Shown here piece by piece: positions 1-11,733 of a stretch of DNA of 64,000 nucleotides. The translations under genes and the position numbers were made by a program. The DNA is from Lichenostomus cassidix (taxonomy: Eukaryota; Chordata; Aves; Passeriformes; Meliphagidae): contig CM039184.1 of assembly GCA_008360975.2 (NCBI GenBank), forward strand, positions 32,413,797 to 32,477,796, in the 5' to 3' direction. How positions within the stretch are numbered: position 1 is the first letter of the stretch; the number at the start of each line of letters is the position of its first letter. The notes under the pieces are model-generated. The model saw only the letters and a list, made by a program, of their open reading frames with translations. It did not search any database and was not told the origin of the DNA.

Positions 1-2794
1 TTTTTCCAGGAAACCACTGAGGTGGCAGTGGAAATGATGAATCCTTAGACCATTCTCGCACGAATCAGCCCACAAAACCAGTGCAGTCTTTGGTTCATTA
101 CACTAATCAATAGTTATCCTCTTTACCTCTGGGGAAGGCACAAGAAGGCCACAATCATGACAGTCCTTCAGACTGTATCAGTAGTCTATAGCAAGAGTAA
201 TCCTGGAGAATGACATTTCCTGAGAAAATCACCTAAAATCTACCTTCAGAGAGGAGACACATCAACTTCTAGGTAACATGAAGGAAAAAAGTTGCTTCTC
301 TACCAATGTGAGGTTTCTCAGGAGTGCTCTGCTTTCAGGGGGTCCAAGGAAGCTCCCCAAAGAGAAGTGTGCTTGTGTGGGCATTTTGGAGGTCCTGATA
401 CACCCCTTGCATCTCTGTGACAATACAATCCCTCCACACTGTGCAAATTATTGGTACTGGAGTTGAAATTTTGTCTGTTGGGAAGCTGAAACAGTCTTCT
501 GCTTGAAGCCAGATAGTATGAGATGTAGGCACACAACGTAACAATACCATCTCACCTGAAATTGCTGTGCCTGTTAAATGGTATGAATTAAACAAGAATT
601 TTCTTTGTACTTTTTCTAATATCATCATGACTCTTGCTCTAAAGTGCATTAATCTTATTTGCAGGACAAACAATTATTTGCAAATAGACTCAGCAAAAAG
701 CATTTTCACTGGCTCTTAATCCCAGGTAACCTTTCCTGTCAATGGGCTAACTGTGGAGTAATATCCAACGAGTGTAATAAGCAGGTGAAGTAAAAATGAG
801 AGGCTACATAACAATAGTCATTCCTTCCCTCTCAAGCTACCTCTGTTGCATAGTCAAGAGGAACAAATGCAAATTCAGTCTTGAGAGAGGCAGTGAAGCC
901 AAATCTTGTTGCATTACTTGGAAGCATATACTCTAACCACACCATGCTAAATGAGGGAATCAATGCATTTATAACTCTTATTCGTACATTCTCTAAACCT
1001 ACACATAATTACCCAGAGACTTATTAATGATAAAAATTATTCAGAAGTACTCACTCCTTGTATAATTTGCCCTCTTCTCTCCCACTGGACGTCAAACTTA
1101 TTCTTTTATTCACCAAAACAGAGTATCTTACTTTCAATTCCTGAGACTTTGCAATATTATTTTTCTTTTGTTTGCATGCCATTTTTGTTATCCCCTCCAG
1201 CACTTCTTCAAATTTGGCACTGCTTAGGTCATCAGGAGCTAACAAACTTGTAATTTTTAAGGCACCTCACAGGATTCTTTAGCTTTCCTTATGTTCAGCA
1301 GCTAATGAAGCCATGCCTGGTGAATTATGAATGCTGTACACACGTTGACTAGCATGTCTTGGTATCTACACATGCAATTTGACACTACCTGAGATTTAGG
1401 AAGTTTATGCCTAGAGAATGTATTAACTGAATACCGACTGTAAAGAATAAATATCTCAGTTTAGTTTTATCGATGCTCTTTACTGTGTCAATATATTTAA
1501 CTTACAGGACACTTTTCCCTGACCACTACTTTCAGTGAATATTAGGTACCATACATTTTTTTAAACAAAGAAATTTCATGAAGCCTGGCCCCTTATTTCA
1601 CCTTCAGCAAATCATAGTTAATATGTCTGATTTTAACAAAGCATGGAATTATACCTCATCACAGCAAATTAACAAGCTACAACAGGGACAGCTGTTGTAT
1701 TTCTTAGTGTCATCAGTTCAGATATATCTATTTATATTCTTCAGTATACCCTTATTAAAAAAGAAATCTACATAATAAGTAACGAAGCAAAACATGAAAG
1801 ACCTTTGCAATAATTCTATTCTCTTTACTCCGCAATTTAGGTTTGTACAAGCTTATGATCAGGAAGATGCTTACAGCATGCAGAAATGCTACAATTAAAA
1901 CTTGTATTCCCCTGAATATATTGACAGAAGCTGACATGAAAACATATGCCAGGTAACACATTATAATAAAGTTCAAGTCTAAGTTCAGTTCAGAAAGACA
2001 GGCAGGCATGGGGAGAGCAGTGGAAGATTCAATCCCCAGTGATCAGTGAAACCTTAATTAGAGTTGTGCATGACACTCCTTGAAAATTAATGTGCTCTTA
2101 CGGTCTTGGAATTTTCTACAAAAAAAAAAATTGGTGCTAGTGTTCACCAGTTTCCATAGATATTACTTCAATTCTCACTACTGATTTTGATAGTATGCCT
2201 TTGTTTTTTAGGTGTTATTCTTCCCTTTTGCTATACTTGCACTGGACTCTCATCAGGATCTCCAAATAATTGACCCAACCCTGTAGTTGTGAATCAAGAA
2301 CAATAAGAGAAGGTATGGCAAACCTTTTTTTGGGGCATGAGAAGAATAGGTGAAAAAGCTAAGTTCTCCAAGATCCAGCAAGGGAATTATCCAAAGAAAA
2401 TGAGGAGCACTTGTTGCTACGCATCAGCAAACATGCCTTTCATAAAGGGGAATAATTTAATGTGTAAACAGAACACTTCCACTCTTAAATTTCTCTCAAA
2501 GTGCATGGCTATCATATTAAGAACCTCTGGTTCATATTTAGAACTTCTGGTTCTTCTATAAACATGTAACAGTAAATTTTGTGCTACTCCTTATTTTACA
2601 CAGAACATATTATGATGCATAAAATTTTGATCTTTTATAAGCATAGGACTGAAACATTATTTTGATGGTGTCTAGCTGAACATAGAACACTCCAACCATG
2701 GGGGGGGGAAAAAGGTAGAAAACATTCCTATTTTCTTACTGGTGTCCTGTCAGTACCTAAAGAAAGCTTATAAAAGAGAGTAAGAGTAACCTTT
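1..2794. other. Unassigned AT-rich noncoding stretch
   Basis: No repeat or gene is recognised here. Short features are an A-run near 2120, a nine-G run at 2700-2708 and a minus-strand open segment at 1132-1238 with splice-like borders (see findings). Short open frames on both strands at 280-670 have no recognisable domain and overlap each other in conflicting frames, so they are treated as chance. Confidence 0.6.
2700..2708. repeat. G homopolymer run (nine G)
   Basis: Nine consecutive G residues follow 'aaccat' and precede an A-run. A homopolymer of this length is prone to length error in sequencing and to slippage. Confidence 0.9.
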
Positions 2795-3078
2795 TACCCA
2801 AGTGGTTAATGATAAGGAAAGGGGGAAGAGTTTTAAACTAAAAGAGGAGAGATTTAGATTAGATGCTAGGAAGAAATTCTTTATTGAGAAGGTAGGAAGC
2901 CACTGGAACAGGCTGCCCAGAGAAGTTGTGGATGCCCCATCCCTGGCAGTGTTCCAAGCCAGGTTGGATGGGGCTTTGAGCAACCTGGTCTAGTGGAAGG
3001 TATTCCTGTCCATGGCAGGAGGGTTGGAACTAGATGACCTTTAAGGTCCCTTCCAACTCAAACTATTCTATGATGCCA
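2795..3078 (+). mobile_element. CR1 LINE 3' end (ORF2 C-terminus plus 3' UTR)
   Basis: This is a 5'-truncated CR1 non-LTR retrotransposon. The frame at 2802-2993 encodes the end of the ORF2 reverse-transcriptase protein, with FRLDARKKFF followed by [15 protein letters not shown] and RLDGALSNLV. It stops at a tag (2991-2993), which is the usual end of CR1 ORF2. The 3' UTR then has the typical form 'ggttggaactagatgacctttaaggtcccttccaactc' split over 3020-3062, ending in 'ctatgatgccatgat'. The C-terminal frame is intact over about 60 codons, so the copy is only moderately decayed. CR1 copies are normally 5'-truncated by incomplete reverse transcription, and that explains the abrupt left edge. 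The element cannot move by itself because most of ORF2 is absent. Family assignment is by recognition of the motif and tail. Confidence 0.92.
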
Positions 3079-3410
3079 TGATTTGTTAACCAGCTAATAT
3101 TAATAGAAATAATACATGGAAACCCCTTTTGGAAGGAGAATACAACAATTACAAAACTAATCATAATTAAGTAATTGCCACCATGATCTACGAACTTCAG
3201 TGAGTTATATTGTTACTTGTCTGTGTATCATGACAGCCAGTTTTACAATACTGATTAATTAATTCAGAATACTAGCAGGTATATTAAATGTAGGATATTT
3301 TAATATAACAACAGTATGGAATTATTTCCACCAAACAAACAAATAAGTTGGAACTATGCAACGGTTAAAAATGTTAGATTTCTCTGTCTTGTAGCAACCT
3401 GTGCTCATAA

Positions 3411-3455
<45 letters not shown>

Positions 3456-6269
3456 AACAACAACATCCTTTTTCCTTTCTATATTGTTTTTTTTCTATTT
3501 ATACCAATATAGTGGTTGAATACGTGAATTATAAAAGCAATTGCAGTCTACAGTAAGAAATATTATTGGATATTGCCAGCTCTTTAACCAGACTTTAGAA
3601 TTTTCTATAAATATATAGTAAATAGACAATGTTTCAAATATTTTAGGTCCCGAAAAAGACTATTTTTCTGCTCTTTTGTCCTCAAATGCAGTCACACTAT
3701 TAAAATCAGCATATTTGTAGGATTCCAAATAATGCATTTGTTGTCTGGGAGACTGTAAATTTGCTGTATTGCTCAGCATGCAATACAACACTCAGTGTTT
3801 GCATCCTGTCAAGGACTTTTCTCCATGTTCTCACCTATGATTTTTCCAAGTCACTTCTGTACTTTTGGCCCAACTGTTGTCTTATCTTCACTGCATATAA
3901 ATATCTCTAATGGATACACACCCACACACACAAGTATATACATGTGCACACAAATAAAACACTAGGATTTCTCAGGGAGACATGAAGAGATGAACAGAGC
4001 AATTAATTGAAAGAGAAGACAAAATTGAAATAAATTAGCCAATTTCAGCTCAATCTTATAATTTGTTTGTGTTCTTTTCATGCTACTGTTATGATGCTGG
4101 AAATCCACCTGTCTGACTAGTGGTAAGTAATTAAACCTATCAAATAATAGTGAAAATCTGACTAATTCAGTTATTAAGACAGCAGTTTCAGAGCAGTACT
4201 TCTGTCTTCGTTGTCTAATTGTAAAAGTCTTCTTGAATTATCCTGAAATAGCCCATCCAGATTCTTTGATAAAACCAAAAGAACTGCTCCAACACTGGAG
4301 TAATTTTTATACACTTAGGATAACACAGGACAATTGCTGAAGTTGCACCAGTACTGTGTGAATATTAATATAATAATGACAATAACGTTCAGTTTCTACT
4401 TTAGAACTCCAAGTGAAGAATTAAGATTCTAATTTCTAACAGATTTGCATGTATTGGTACTTATTTCATGGTTATCTCAAGTTACATTAGAATAGTAAAG
4501 ACATACTGAGACAAAGAAGCATACTTTGAAGAAAATCAAATAAATACTAGAAGATTTTCTGAAACTTCATAAGGTGCTTGAATTGTGGATTTTATGTCAA
4601 ACTAAATTACCTATGCTGCCCATGTATAGGCATTACTGCTACTTTAAAATAGAGTGCTAGATAACGAAAGTATTCTGAAATTACTACTTTTAAAGGATTA
4701 AACACCTACTATCAGTTTTGAAACATTTTTCAGTAGTGCCTTCCCCCTTATAATTTTCAAGAACTTGCTATCTAGGTGATGCTTAGTTGAACTACTATAA
4801 TTACATACAAAAGGGAAAAAAAAAACATACTGCTTAAATTCTAGCTTGCAAACTCGCAGTCTCCTCCAGGACATACTTTTTTGGCATATTTACATATTTT
4901 CAAATTATACCTCTTGACAGGGACTAAGAACTTCTGAACTCAGTTCTAAGCTCTGCCACCACCTACATGAATTGGCCAAAATCAAACCTAATGTTTCTGG
5001 TTATTTGAGTAAAACAGATCTTTTAATATTATTCTTGCAATTTTGCTAGGAGAGCAAGTTCATATCTCCCAATTTAAGTATTTTGATGTAGACAATTAGA
5101 CTCAAGAATAAAGCAATAGTTTAAATTCCTAAGTGGAGTTTATTGTGAGATATATGCAAAATTAAATGAGTTCACTTTCGCTTGAAGAAAATGCTTTGCC
5201 TCAAGTGACACAATTGTAAAGGGCACTGTCACATAATTTAATAACTCTGAATCCCAAAGATGTCTCAGTCACAGCAGGCACCCGCACATGAAATCTTTGC
5301 AAAGAGCTTTTAGTGGTAAAGTTACACAGTTTCATACAAGTTTGAATAATTTTTACCTCTCACTTTCAAAAGAATTTCTGAAAAAGAGGCTATTGCAGTT
5401 TATCATGCATCACAGCAGAAGTGTAAACTAATGAGACAGCATGAAAATCTTGCTCACTGGATTCAAAACCTTAAGTTTTAGGGAAAATGTTGGTTGTAGT
5501 TATTTACTTAGAGGAAAAACGTTTGTTTGTGCTTCCCTAAAATACAGAAAGTGAATAATAGGAGGTGTTATTCATAATGCAGTTGGAAAAGTTTTCTTCA
5601 CAATTAAGCTGCAAGTCAAAATGCCAAAACAAACCGTTTTCCCCCCACAGTATGATATAATTTAACAACAGAAAAGAACTTACAGGTAAAGCAATCTTTT
5701 AGAAAATTTCTGCTATGACAAAGCTTCACATGACCCTTCACATTACTTCCTGGGTTCATTTCCTAGAACAAATAGAAACAAGACACATGTGAAACCAATT
5801 ATAATGTTAAAATAGTGTCTATTTCATTGCCTTAAAACATGTTATGAAACAAGGTTTGGGAAAACTTTTTATGATGGTGTCTTCCAAAAGGTACAATATA
5901 AAGTAAAAATTCTGGACTTGAAAGGTATTCTGAAATAATTTTTATCAAATCCCATACCAGATATCAATACATGTTAATCTTTCTGCAGACTTTCAGACTG
6001 ATTTGAGCTTAATCTCTGACCTTCCTGAGCACAAGAAAACCATACATGATTTTCCCTCTATCAGCCACACTAGCACAAAAAGCCTTTGCGTAGCCAGCTA
6101 ACCCATTTAGTATTGGCAGAGTAACATTCAAAAATAAATACAGCTTAATAAAACAAAAAAGCCAAAACATGTAATTAGTTCTCCAGTAATGTTTTTACAT
6201 ATATTTGCTCACAAAACAAAGAGCAAAATAAATAAAATGCTTAACTAAAATAGTTGTCTCGTAAGAATA
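3079..6269. other. Unassigned AT-rich noncoding stretch
   Basis: Apart from the (AAT)n microsatellite at about 3410-3451 and a short CA-rich patch at 3916-3932, nothing repetitive is recognised. A minus-strand open segment with good splice-like borders lies at 5684-5762 (see findings). No confident gene or RNA was found. Confidence 0.6.
3410..3451. repeat. (AAT)n microsatellite
   Basis: About fourteen uninterrupted copies of the AAT/ATA triplet, running into a CAA-rich patch ('acaaaaacaacaac'). Long pure triplet runs like this are usually length-polymorphic. Confidence 0.95.
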
Positions 6270-8312
6270 GCAAATAGCAAGCTCTGTTCTGCAAGAGACT
6301 CAAGCCAGCAGAAGAACTGAGCTGCACAGGCATCTGTGGTGGCTATTTGCAGCAGGAAGCTCCCTGCTGGAGGGGACTGAATCCCAAAGCTTGCTGCCTG
6401 GGGATTCAGATCAGGAGATTGTGAATGAAAGGCTGCTGCAGACTATGACCCTCTGCTGCTCTTCCATGTGAGCACCAAGATGATGCCAGAGGCAATGAAG
6501 AAAACATTGAGCACTGACTATGCTGCTGTTAGGGTATGTGTGGGGGGTGGATGTGGGGCTGTCATGTGTATGGAGAGCTCAGACAGTTTTATCCTCAATC
6601 CTTCCAGAAACACAGAAGAGTGAAAAGGAAGTGAGAGATCCCACAAGTCAAGAATTTGTTGTGCACTTGGTGTGGGCTATGAGGTTTTAGATTTTATATG
6701 ATCACGGGATGGTCAAGGACAGAGGATAATTTAGCAGAAATGCTGTCCACATAAGTGGAGAAAAACATTTTGCCAACAGGATGGCCAATCCAATAATGAG
6801 AATTTCAAACTAGGAATTACAGGAGTGGGAGAGCATGACCAGCAATCAAGAGAGGAAGTAAAGGACCAGGTTGGCAAGCAAGGAGTATGGGGCAACGTCA
6901 ACAGGAGGAAATTTGTAAGCAAAAAAACCAGGGCTGTGGGGGTCCCACCCCAACTGTGTACATTTCCCTATGTAGGGAAATGCCTACCAGGCAGAATCAT
7001 GGGTAAAGGTATTCTATCTTTTCTGGGAAAACAGCATACTTCTCCAAAGGGCCTGTTTGCTAATGCACACAGCAGAGCGAACAGGACAAATTAAGAGGTC
7101 TGCATGCAGCTTGAGAACTACAACTTCACTGGGATCACAGTAGGTAGCTCACACAAATGTGAAAGGGGAACACAAAATGTTTCTAAATGGTGTTATCTGC
7201 AGCATAAGGAAGACTATGGAAAATGGTCTCCCCACTGATGGAGACCTGTCAGAAAGGATACAAAGAAAGCCAACACACTGCATGCCTTCTTCATCTCACT
7301 TGTTACTGATAAAACCATCCCTCAGCTATCCCAAGTCCCTGAACACCATGGGAAAGCCTGGAACAAGGTAGATTTCCTCTCAGTGGAGGAGGGTCAAGTT
7401 AGGAAGCATTTAAACAAACTGGACACACACAGATCCATGGGCCATAATGAGATGCACCACACATATTGAGGGCTGGCTGATGTCATTGTGAGAGCACTCA
7501 ATCACAGAAAGATCAAAGAGGATCACAGTGATAGAGGTGAGGGGAGGAAACTCTGAGGACTGGAAGAGAATAAATATCACCACTACTTTCAAGAAATTCA
7601 GTCCCAGCCTCACCTCAACTCCTGGGAAAGGAATGAAGAAAATCAACCTGAAAACCATTGCCAAACACAGGAGGGATAAGAGTTTGAACATGCTAAGCAT
7701 GAATATATGGAGGGGAAATTGTGCCTGACCAACCTGATAGCCTTTCACAATGACACAGTGGACCAGGAGAGAACACTGAACATTGCTTCTCTTGACTTTA
7801 ATAATGTTTCTGTCACAGCCTCCCATTGTCTTCTCCCTGACAAACTGATGAAACACAAAATAGATGAATGGAGAGTAAGACAAACAGAAAACTGACTGAA
7901 CTGCTGGGCACAAAAGGTTGTGGATCAGCAGAACCCAGCTCACCAGAGGCCAGAACCAAGTTCACCAGAGGCCAGTCATCAAAGGCATACACCAGGTGTC
8001 AATACAATCAATACCTGGTGAGTGGCAGAATAAGGAAGGCAGAACTCTTCTCAGTGGTATCAAGTGAAAGGACAAGAGGCAACAGGCATAAATTAAACAC
8101 AAGATATCCCATTTAAAAATAATGATTTCTTTTGCTATGAGTGGTCATCCAATGGCACAGGTTGCCCAAGATGCATCTCCATCCTTGCAGATATTCAAAA
8201 CCCGCCTAGGCATAGTCCTGGGCAATGGGTGCTGAATGACCCTGTGACCCTGCTTTCACCGAAGGCCTGGCCAGAGGTCTCTTCCAACCTCAGCAAGTTT
8301 ATGATTCTGGAA
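6270..8312 (+). mobile_element. CR1 LINE, long copy with internal deletion and decayed ORF2
   Basis: This is the longest CR1 copy in the window. The left part (about 6300-6640) resembles the CR1 5' region ('accctctgctgctcttcc', 'cctcaatccttccag'). Reverse-transcriptase sequence starts near 7290. The segments EDWKR (7555), SLTSTPGKG (about 7610), CLTNLIAFH (7725) and SLDFNNVSVTASH (7789) correspond to the CR1 blocks EDWRKANVTP, SLTSIPGK, SCLTNLIAFYDE and YLDFSKAFDTVSH. After WRVRQTEN (about 7880) the sequence jumps near 8030 to LFSVVSSERTRGN, which lies near the C-terminus. The catalytic palm and thumb regions are therefore deleted. The 3' UTR ends at 'ggtctcttccaacctcagc...tatgattctgg' (about 8275-8310). 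Frameshifts between the blocks show ORF2 is dead. A 177-codon frame on the other strand (7410-7943) is only a shadow. The 5' boundary near 6270 is uncertain by tens of bases. Confidence 0.85.
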
Positions 8313-8595
8313 AGTGTTTTATTTAACTGGTCTCCACTTAAAATAAATTGAAAATAGGTTAAATTAATCACCCATGAAATCTCTTCCCCACAATGTGCAG
8401 GGAAAAAGTACAATCGACTTTATTGTACTTTAGCTAGAGTGAAAGGTATAAAAATGTTACAGCTGACAGCTAGAACTATATAGTAACCCTGACCCTACAA
8501 TAGTCATTATGTCTTTTGGATTCCTGGATATGAATGGCAAGATTTTAAAACAATGGATTAAAACCAATAGAAGAAATTCAGATACTCTGATCCAA

Positions 8596-8724
8596 TTAAT
8601 TGTCTCCCTCTCTGGAGATATTCAAAACTCAGCTGGACATGTTCCTGTGTAACCTGCTCTAGCTGACCCTGTCTTGGCAGGGGGGGTGCCCAGATGATCT
8701 CCAGAAGTTGCTTTCAAACTCTAA
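8596..8724 (+). mobile_element. CR1 LINE 3' UTR fragment
   Basis: A short CR1 tail containing 'ctggagatattcaaaactc', then 'cctgtgtaacctgctctag', 'tggcagggggggtgccc', 'gatgatctccagaagttg' and 'attctgtgattctgtc'. It covers only the end of ORF2 and the 3' UTR. It lies about 290 bases downstream of the end of the previous CR1 copy in the same orientation, so it is a separate insertion. Confidence 0.85.
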
Positions 8725-11151
8725 GAGTTCTGTGATTCTGTCATTGCAAAAGATAAAAATTTTCCCCAGTAATTCCTGCTGCTAACTCTCCTAGTTTCCC
8801 ATGAGAAAGCAGAACATACATAAACATAGAACTGCAGGCAGATATTCACTTCTGACATTCAAAATTGATTAATAGCAAATACATCAATGTATTTCCTTTC
8901 AAAATGGAAATATATACTTAAAAAGCAAACAAACATTACTCTGACCACTCAAAAAAAGGTGGAGAGCATGCACACCAAAAATGTGAATCAACTGCATGGT
9001 GTTCAGTGGAATTGAATTTCATGGCATTTTATACTAAATGAAAACACCAACACTTATGTGAGCATTCATGGGTTTATGACAGCATCACCCAAAGAATAGT
9101 TCCATTCATGTGGCAACATCAACCCATGAAATAAGGTTTATAAGTCATGAAGAACAGAAGCACAATTAGACTGTAGAAAATCCAAGAAATACTTTACAGT
9201 CAACATTTTACTTGGAGGAAAAAAAAATCCTTTAGCAGTTGAAATCATACATCTCCAAGGGAGCAGATTAAGCTTTTATTTTTCCAGAAGCTTTTTGTTT
9301 TTAAGAATTTGAATTTGAGTTGTTGAAAAGATATGACTACAAATTACATTTTAAATTTTCTAATGATCTATTTTACTTAGAGAAAAAGTAAACAACACGT
9401 GCCTATTTTATTCATTGCCAGGCAGAACAAAGAATACATGGTAAAGAGATTTCTGTACACAGGTACTCATACCAAGGTATGTGGTATCTACATAGTCACA
9501 TGGGTATCTTTTGTGTTCACATTGCTATGGAAACAAACTTCTGTGTAAGCAAACACATGATTACAAAGACACTCTAGTTCATAAACAGGGTATGCATCTT
9601 ATCTTTTTTACTGTTTAAATCAAGGAAAAAAGCTGGCATATAAGGTCATAGAAGACCTGTCCGTGGTCAAGCGCATGTGAAGCTAACAAAACTATAACAT
9701 CTGAAATACAAAGATTTTGCATTCCACAGTGTTTGTGTACTTTAACGTAACTTCAGAGACTAGCCCAAAAGGTAGTAGATTATGGCATAAAGTTAGGACA
9801 CTATAGGTTTTGCATAATACAGAAGATGAGGCAGAGAAACCTGACATTTTCTTTGATTTATTAGAAACAAAATTTATGGGAAACTTTCACTATGGAACTA
9901 CTCATATCAAACAGCATACCCATTATAAAAAGGGCAAATCAAAGAACTGTGTTATATAGATTTAAGTTCCTGTTTTCCTGTTTTCTCATGGAACATTAAA
10001 CAATCTCTATTCAATACCTGTATCTGTTTTATTTATCTTGGTCCATCTGCTGTGCAAATGTTCTTGCAAAGCAGTTTCCCATGGCAACATCAAATACCAC
10101 ATAGACTCAGTCTTCTGTCAAAGCCCTTCTAACTGATCCACTCCTGAATTCCAAGCAGCATATTTTTCTGCAGTATTTAAGTAAATAATAAATAGAGTAT
10201 TTCATCAAGAAAAAAAAAAAAAGCTACATGAATGCCCATGAATAAGCCCCTCTATTTGGCCTTTTTTTTTAAATTGCTTTAACAATTACATTTTTTGAGA
10301 GCATTACATTTAAATGTTCTAAGGCAAGGTGGAAGATACATGTTATTAAAAAACCTCTGTCAATCTGATGGCAGTTTTTACTTGATTAAAATTTCAAAAT
10401 CCTTATGTTGCATGTAGCAAAACAAATTGTGCCTTAGTTTCAAAGAATAAGGAAACTATATGCTGAAAAGTAATGGAAAAGAGCGCAATGGTTGCTTACT
10501 AACTTCAGACAGGTATTATCAGCTACAAATTATTATTAGCCCCTCTAATTTTTACATCCTCATGTTTATAATAATCAAAGAAATGTAAATAAGAGGAAAA
10601 ATTCTCAATACATTTTTATTCAAGATAAACTACAAACACTGATTTCATTAAAGTAACTCCTATTTTACCTGAGATTCTACCTTGAGAACCCCTTCTCCCT
10701 AAATTAAGACACAGTAGAAATATACATTTATCAGTGAAGTTCTTCTGAAAAACTCGCTTAAAGTAAGCACACAAAAACTCACACACTCTTCAAGTAAATA
10801 TCATCCTAGTCCTGAGCATACTGATTCTGTGTGAAATTGCAACAGAAGGTTGTTCAAGTTGTACATTAAAGAAGAATTGTTTAAACTTAGGAAAACTAAC
10901 CTACTGAATTTCAAAGTCTGATATTTTTTATTTCAGATTTGTCGGTCCAAAATCATCAAAATAAGCTAGGAACAGGCCCTATGGAGATCTGAAAGGTAAT
11001 CAGACCTTCACTCCTATACCACTATTCTTTAGTTTATAGTAGATTATAATTGAGAGCTACTACAGTTTAAGAACTACCACGGTTTAGCAATTTCAGATCC
11101 ATAATAAACAGGATTAAATTCCCATGATCATTTTCTACCTACATCACCTCC
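8725..11151. other. Unassigned AT-rich noncoding stretch
   Basis: No repeat family is recognised. Short A and T homopolymers occur near 9219, 10210 and 10262. A 30-base minus-strand segment with splice-like borders at 10669-10698 is discussed in the findings. Otherwise I see nothing that supports a feature. Confidence 0.6.
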
Positions 11152-11733
11152 TGTCCTGGTTATGTCTGGGATAAAGTCAATATTATTCTTAGCATCTGGC
11201 ACAGTGCCATGTTTTGGATTTAGTATGAGAACAATGTTTGTAACATGCTGATGTTTGGGTTGTTGGTCAGTAGTGCCTACTCCAAATCAAGGACTTTTCA
11301 GTGTCTTGTGCTCTGCCAGTGAAGAGGTGCATGTGAAGTTAGGACAGCTGACCCAAACTGGCCAAAGGGATATTCCACACCACACCCAGTGTATAAACTG
11401 GGGGAAGTTGGCCGGAAGAGGCTGATCACCCCACTACGTTGGGGTGAGCTGCGCATCAGTGAGCAGGGGGTGAGAAATTATAATGTGCATTACTTGTTTC
11501 TCTTGTGTTTTATTCACAGAATCACAGAATCAGTCCTCTCCCTCCTTCTCATTACTAATGTTATTGTTATAATTAGTATTATTATTATATTTTATTTGAA
11601 TTAAACCCATAAGCTCTTAACCCATAAGCTTTAGGTTTTTTTCTGATTCTCCACCCCCCACTGGAGAGTACAGGCAGGGAGTGGGTGAGTGGCTGCCTGA
11701 TACTTACTTGCCAGCTGGGGTTAAACTGCAAAA
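11152..11733 (+). mobile_element. Solo LTR of an avian endogenous retrovirus (ERVL-like)
   Basis: The element opens with 'tgtcctggttatgtctggg' and closes around 'ccagctggggttaaactgc', the start and end of a common avian ERV LTR. Inside are 'aggacttttcagtgtcttg', 'ctgacccaaactggccaaag', a TATA box (tataaa, 11392-11397) and an ATTAAA-type polyadenylation signal (11600-11605). The bases just outside, cctcc (11147-11151) and cctac (11734-11738), match at four of five positions. That is a near-intact 5-bp target-site duplication, as expected for ERVL-class elements. No internal viral genes or second LTR adjoin it, so it is a solo LTR left by recombination. Two local oddities are a duplicated 'taacccataagct'-type unit (11602-11630) and a 'cacagaatcacagaatca' insertion (11515-11532). 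The class label rests on recognition and on the duplication length. Confidence 0.85.

Noticed and set aside
2700..2993. Possible minus-strand gene (71 codons at 2768-2983)
   Set aside because: Antisense shadow of the CR1 ORF2 C-terminus.
5935..6060. Minus-strand segment with a fine acceptor ('tttcttgtgctcag') and a GTATGG donor
   Set aside because: All three frames are closed by stops, so it cannot be an internal coding exon. It shows how often splice-like pairs occur by chance here.
7410..7943. 177-codon minus-strand frame
   Set aside because: It lies antisense to recognisable CR1 reverse-transcriptase blocks, so it is a shadow frame.
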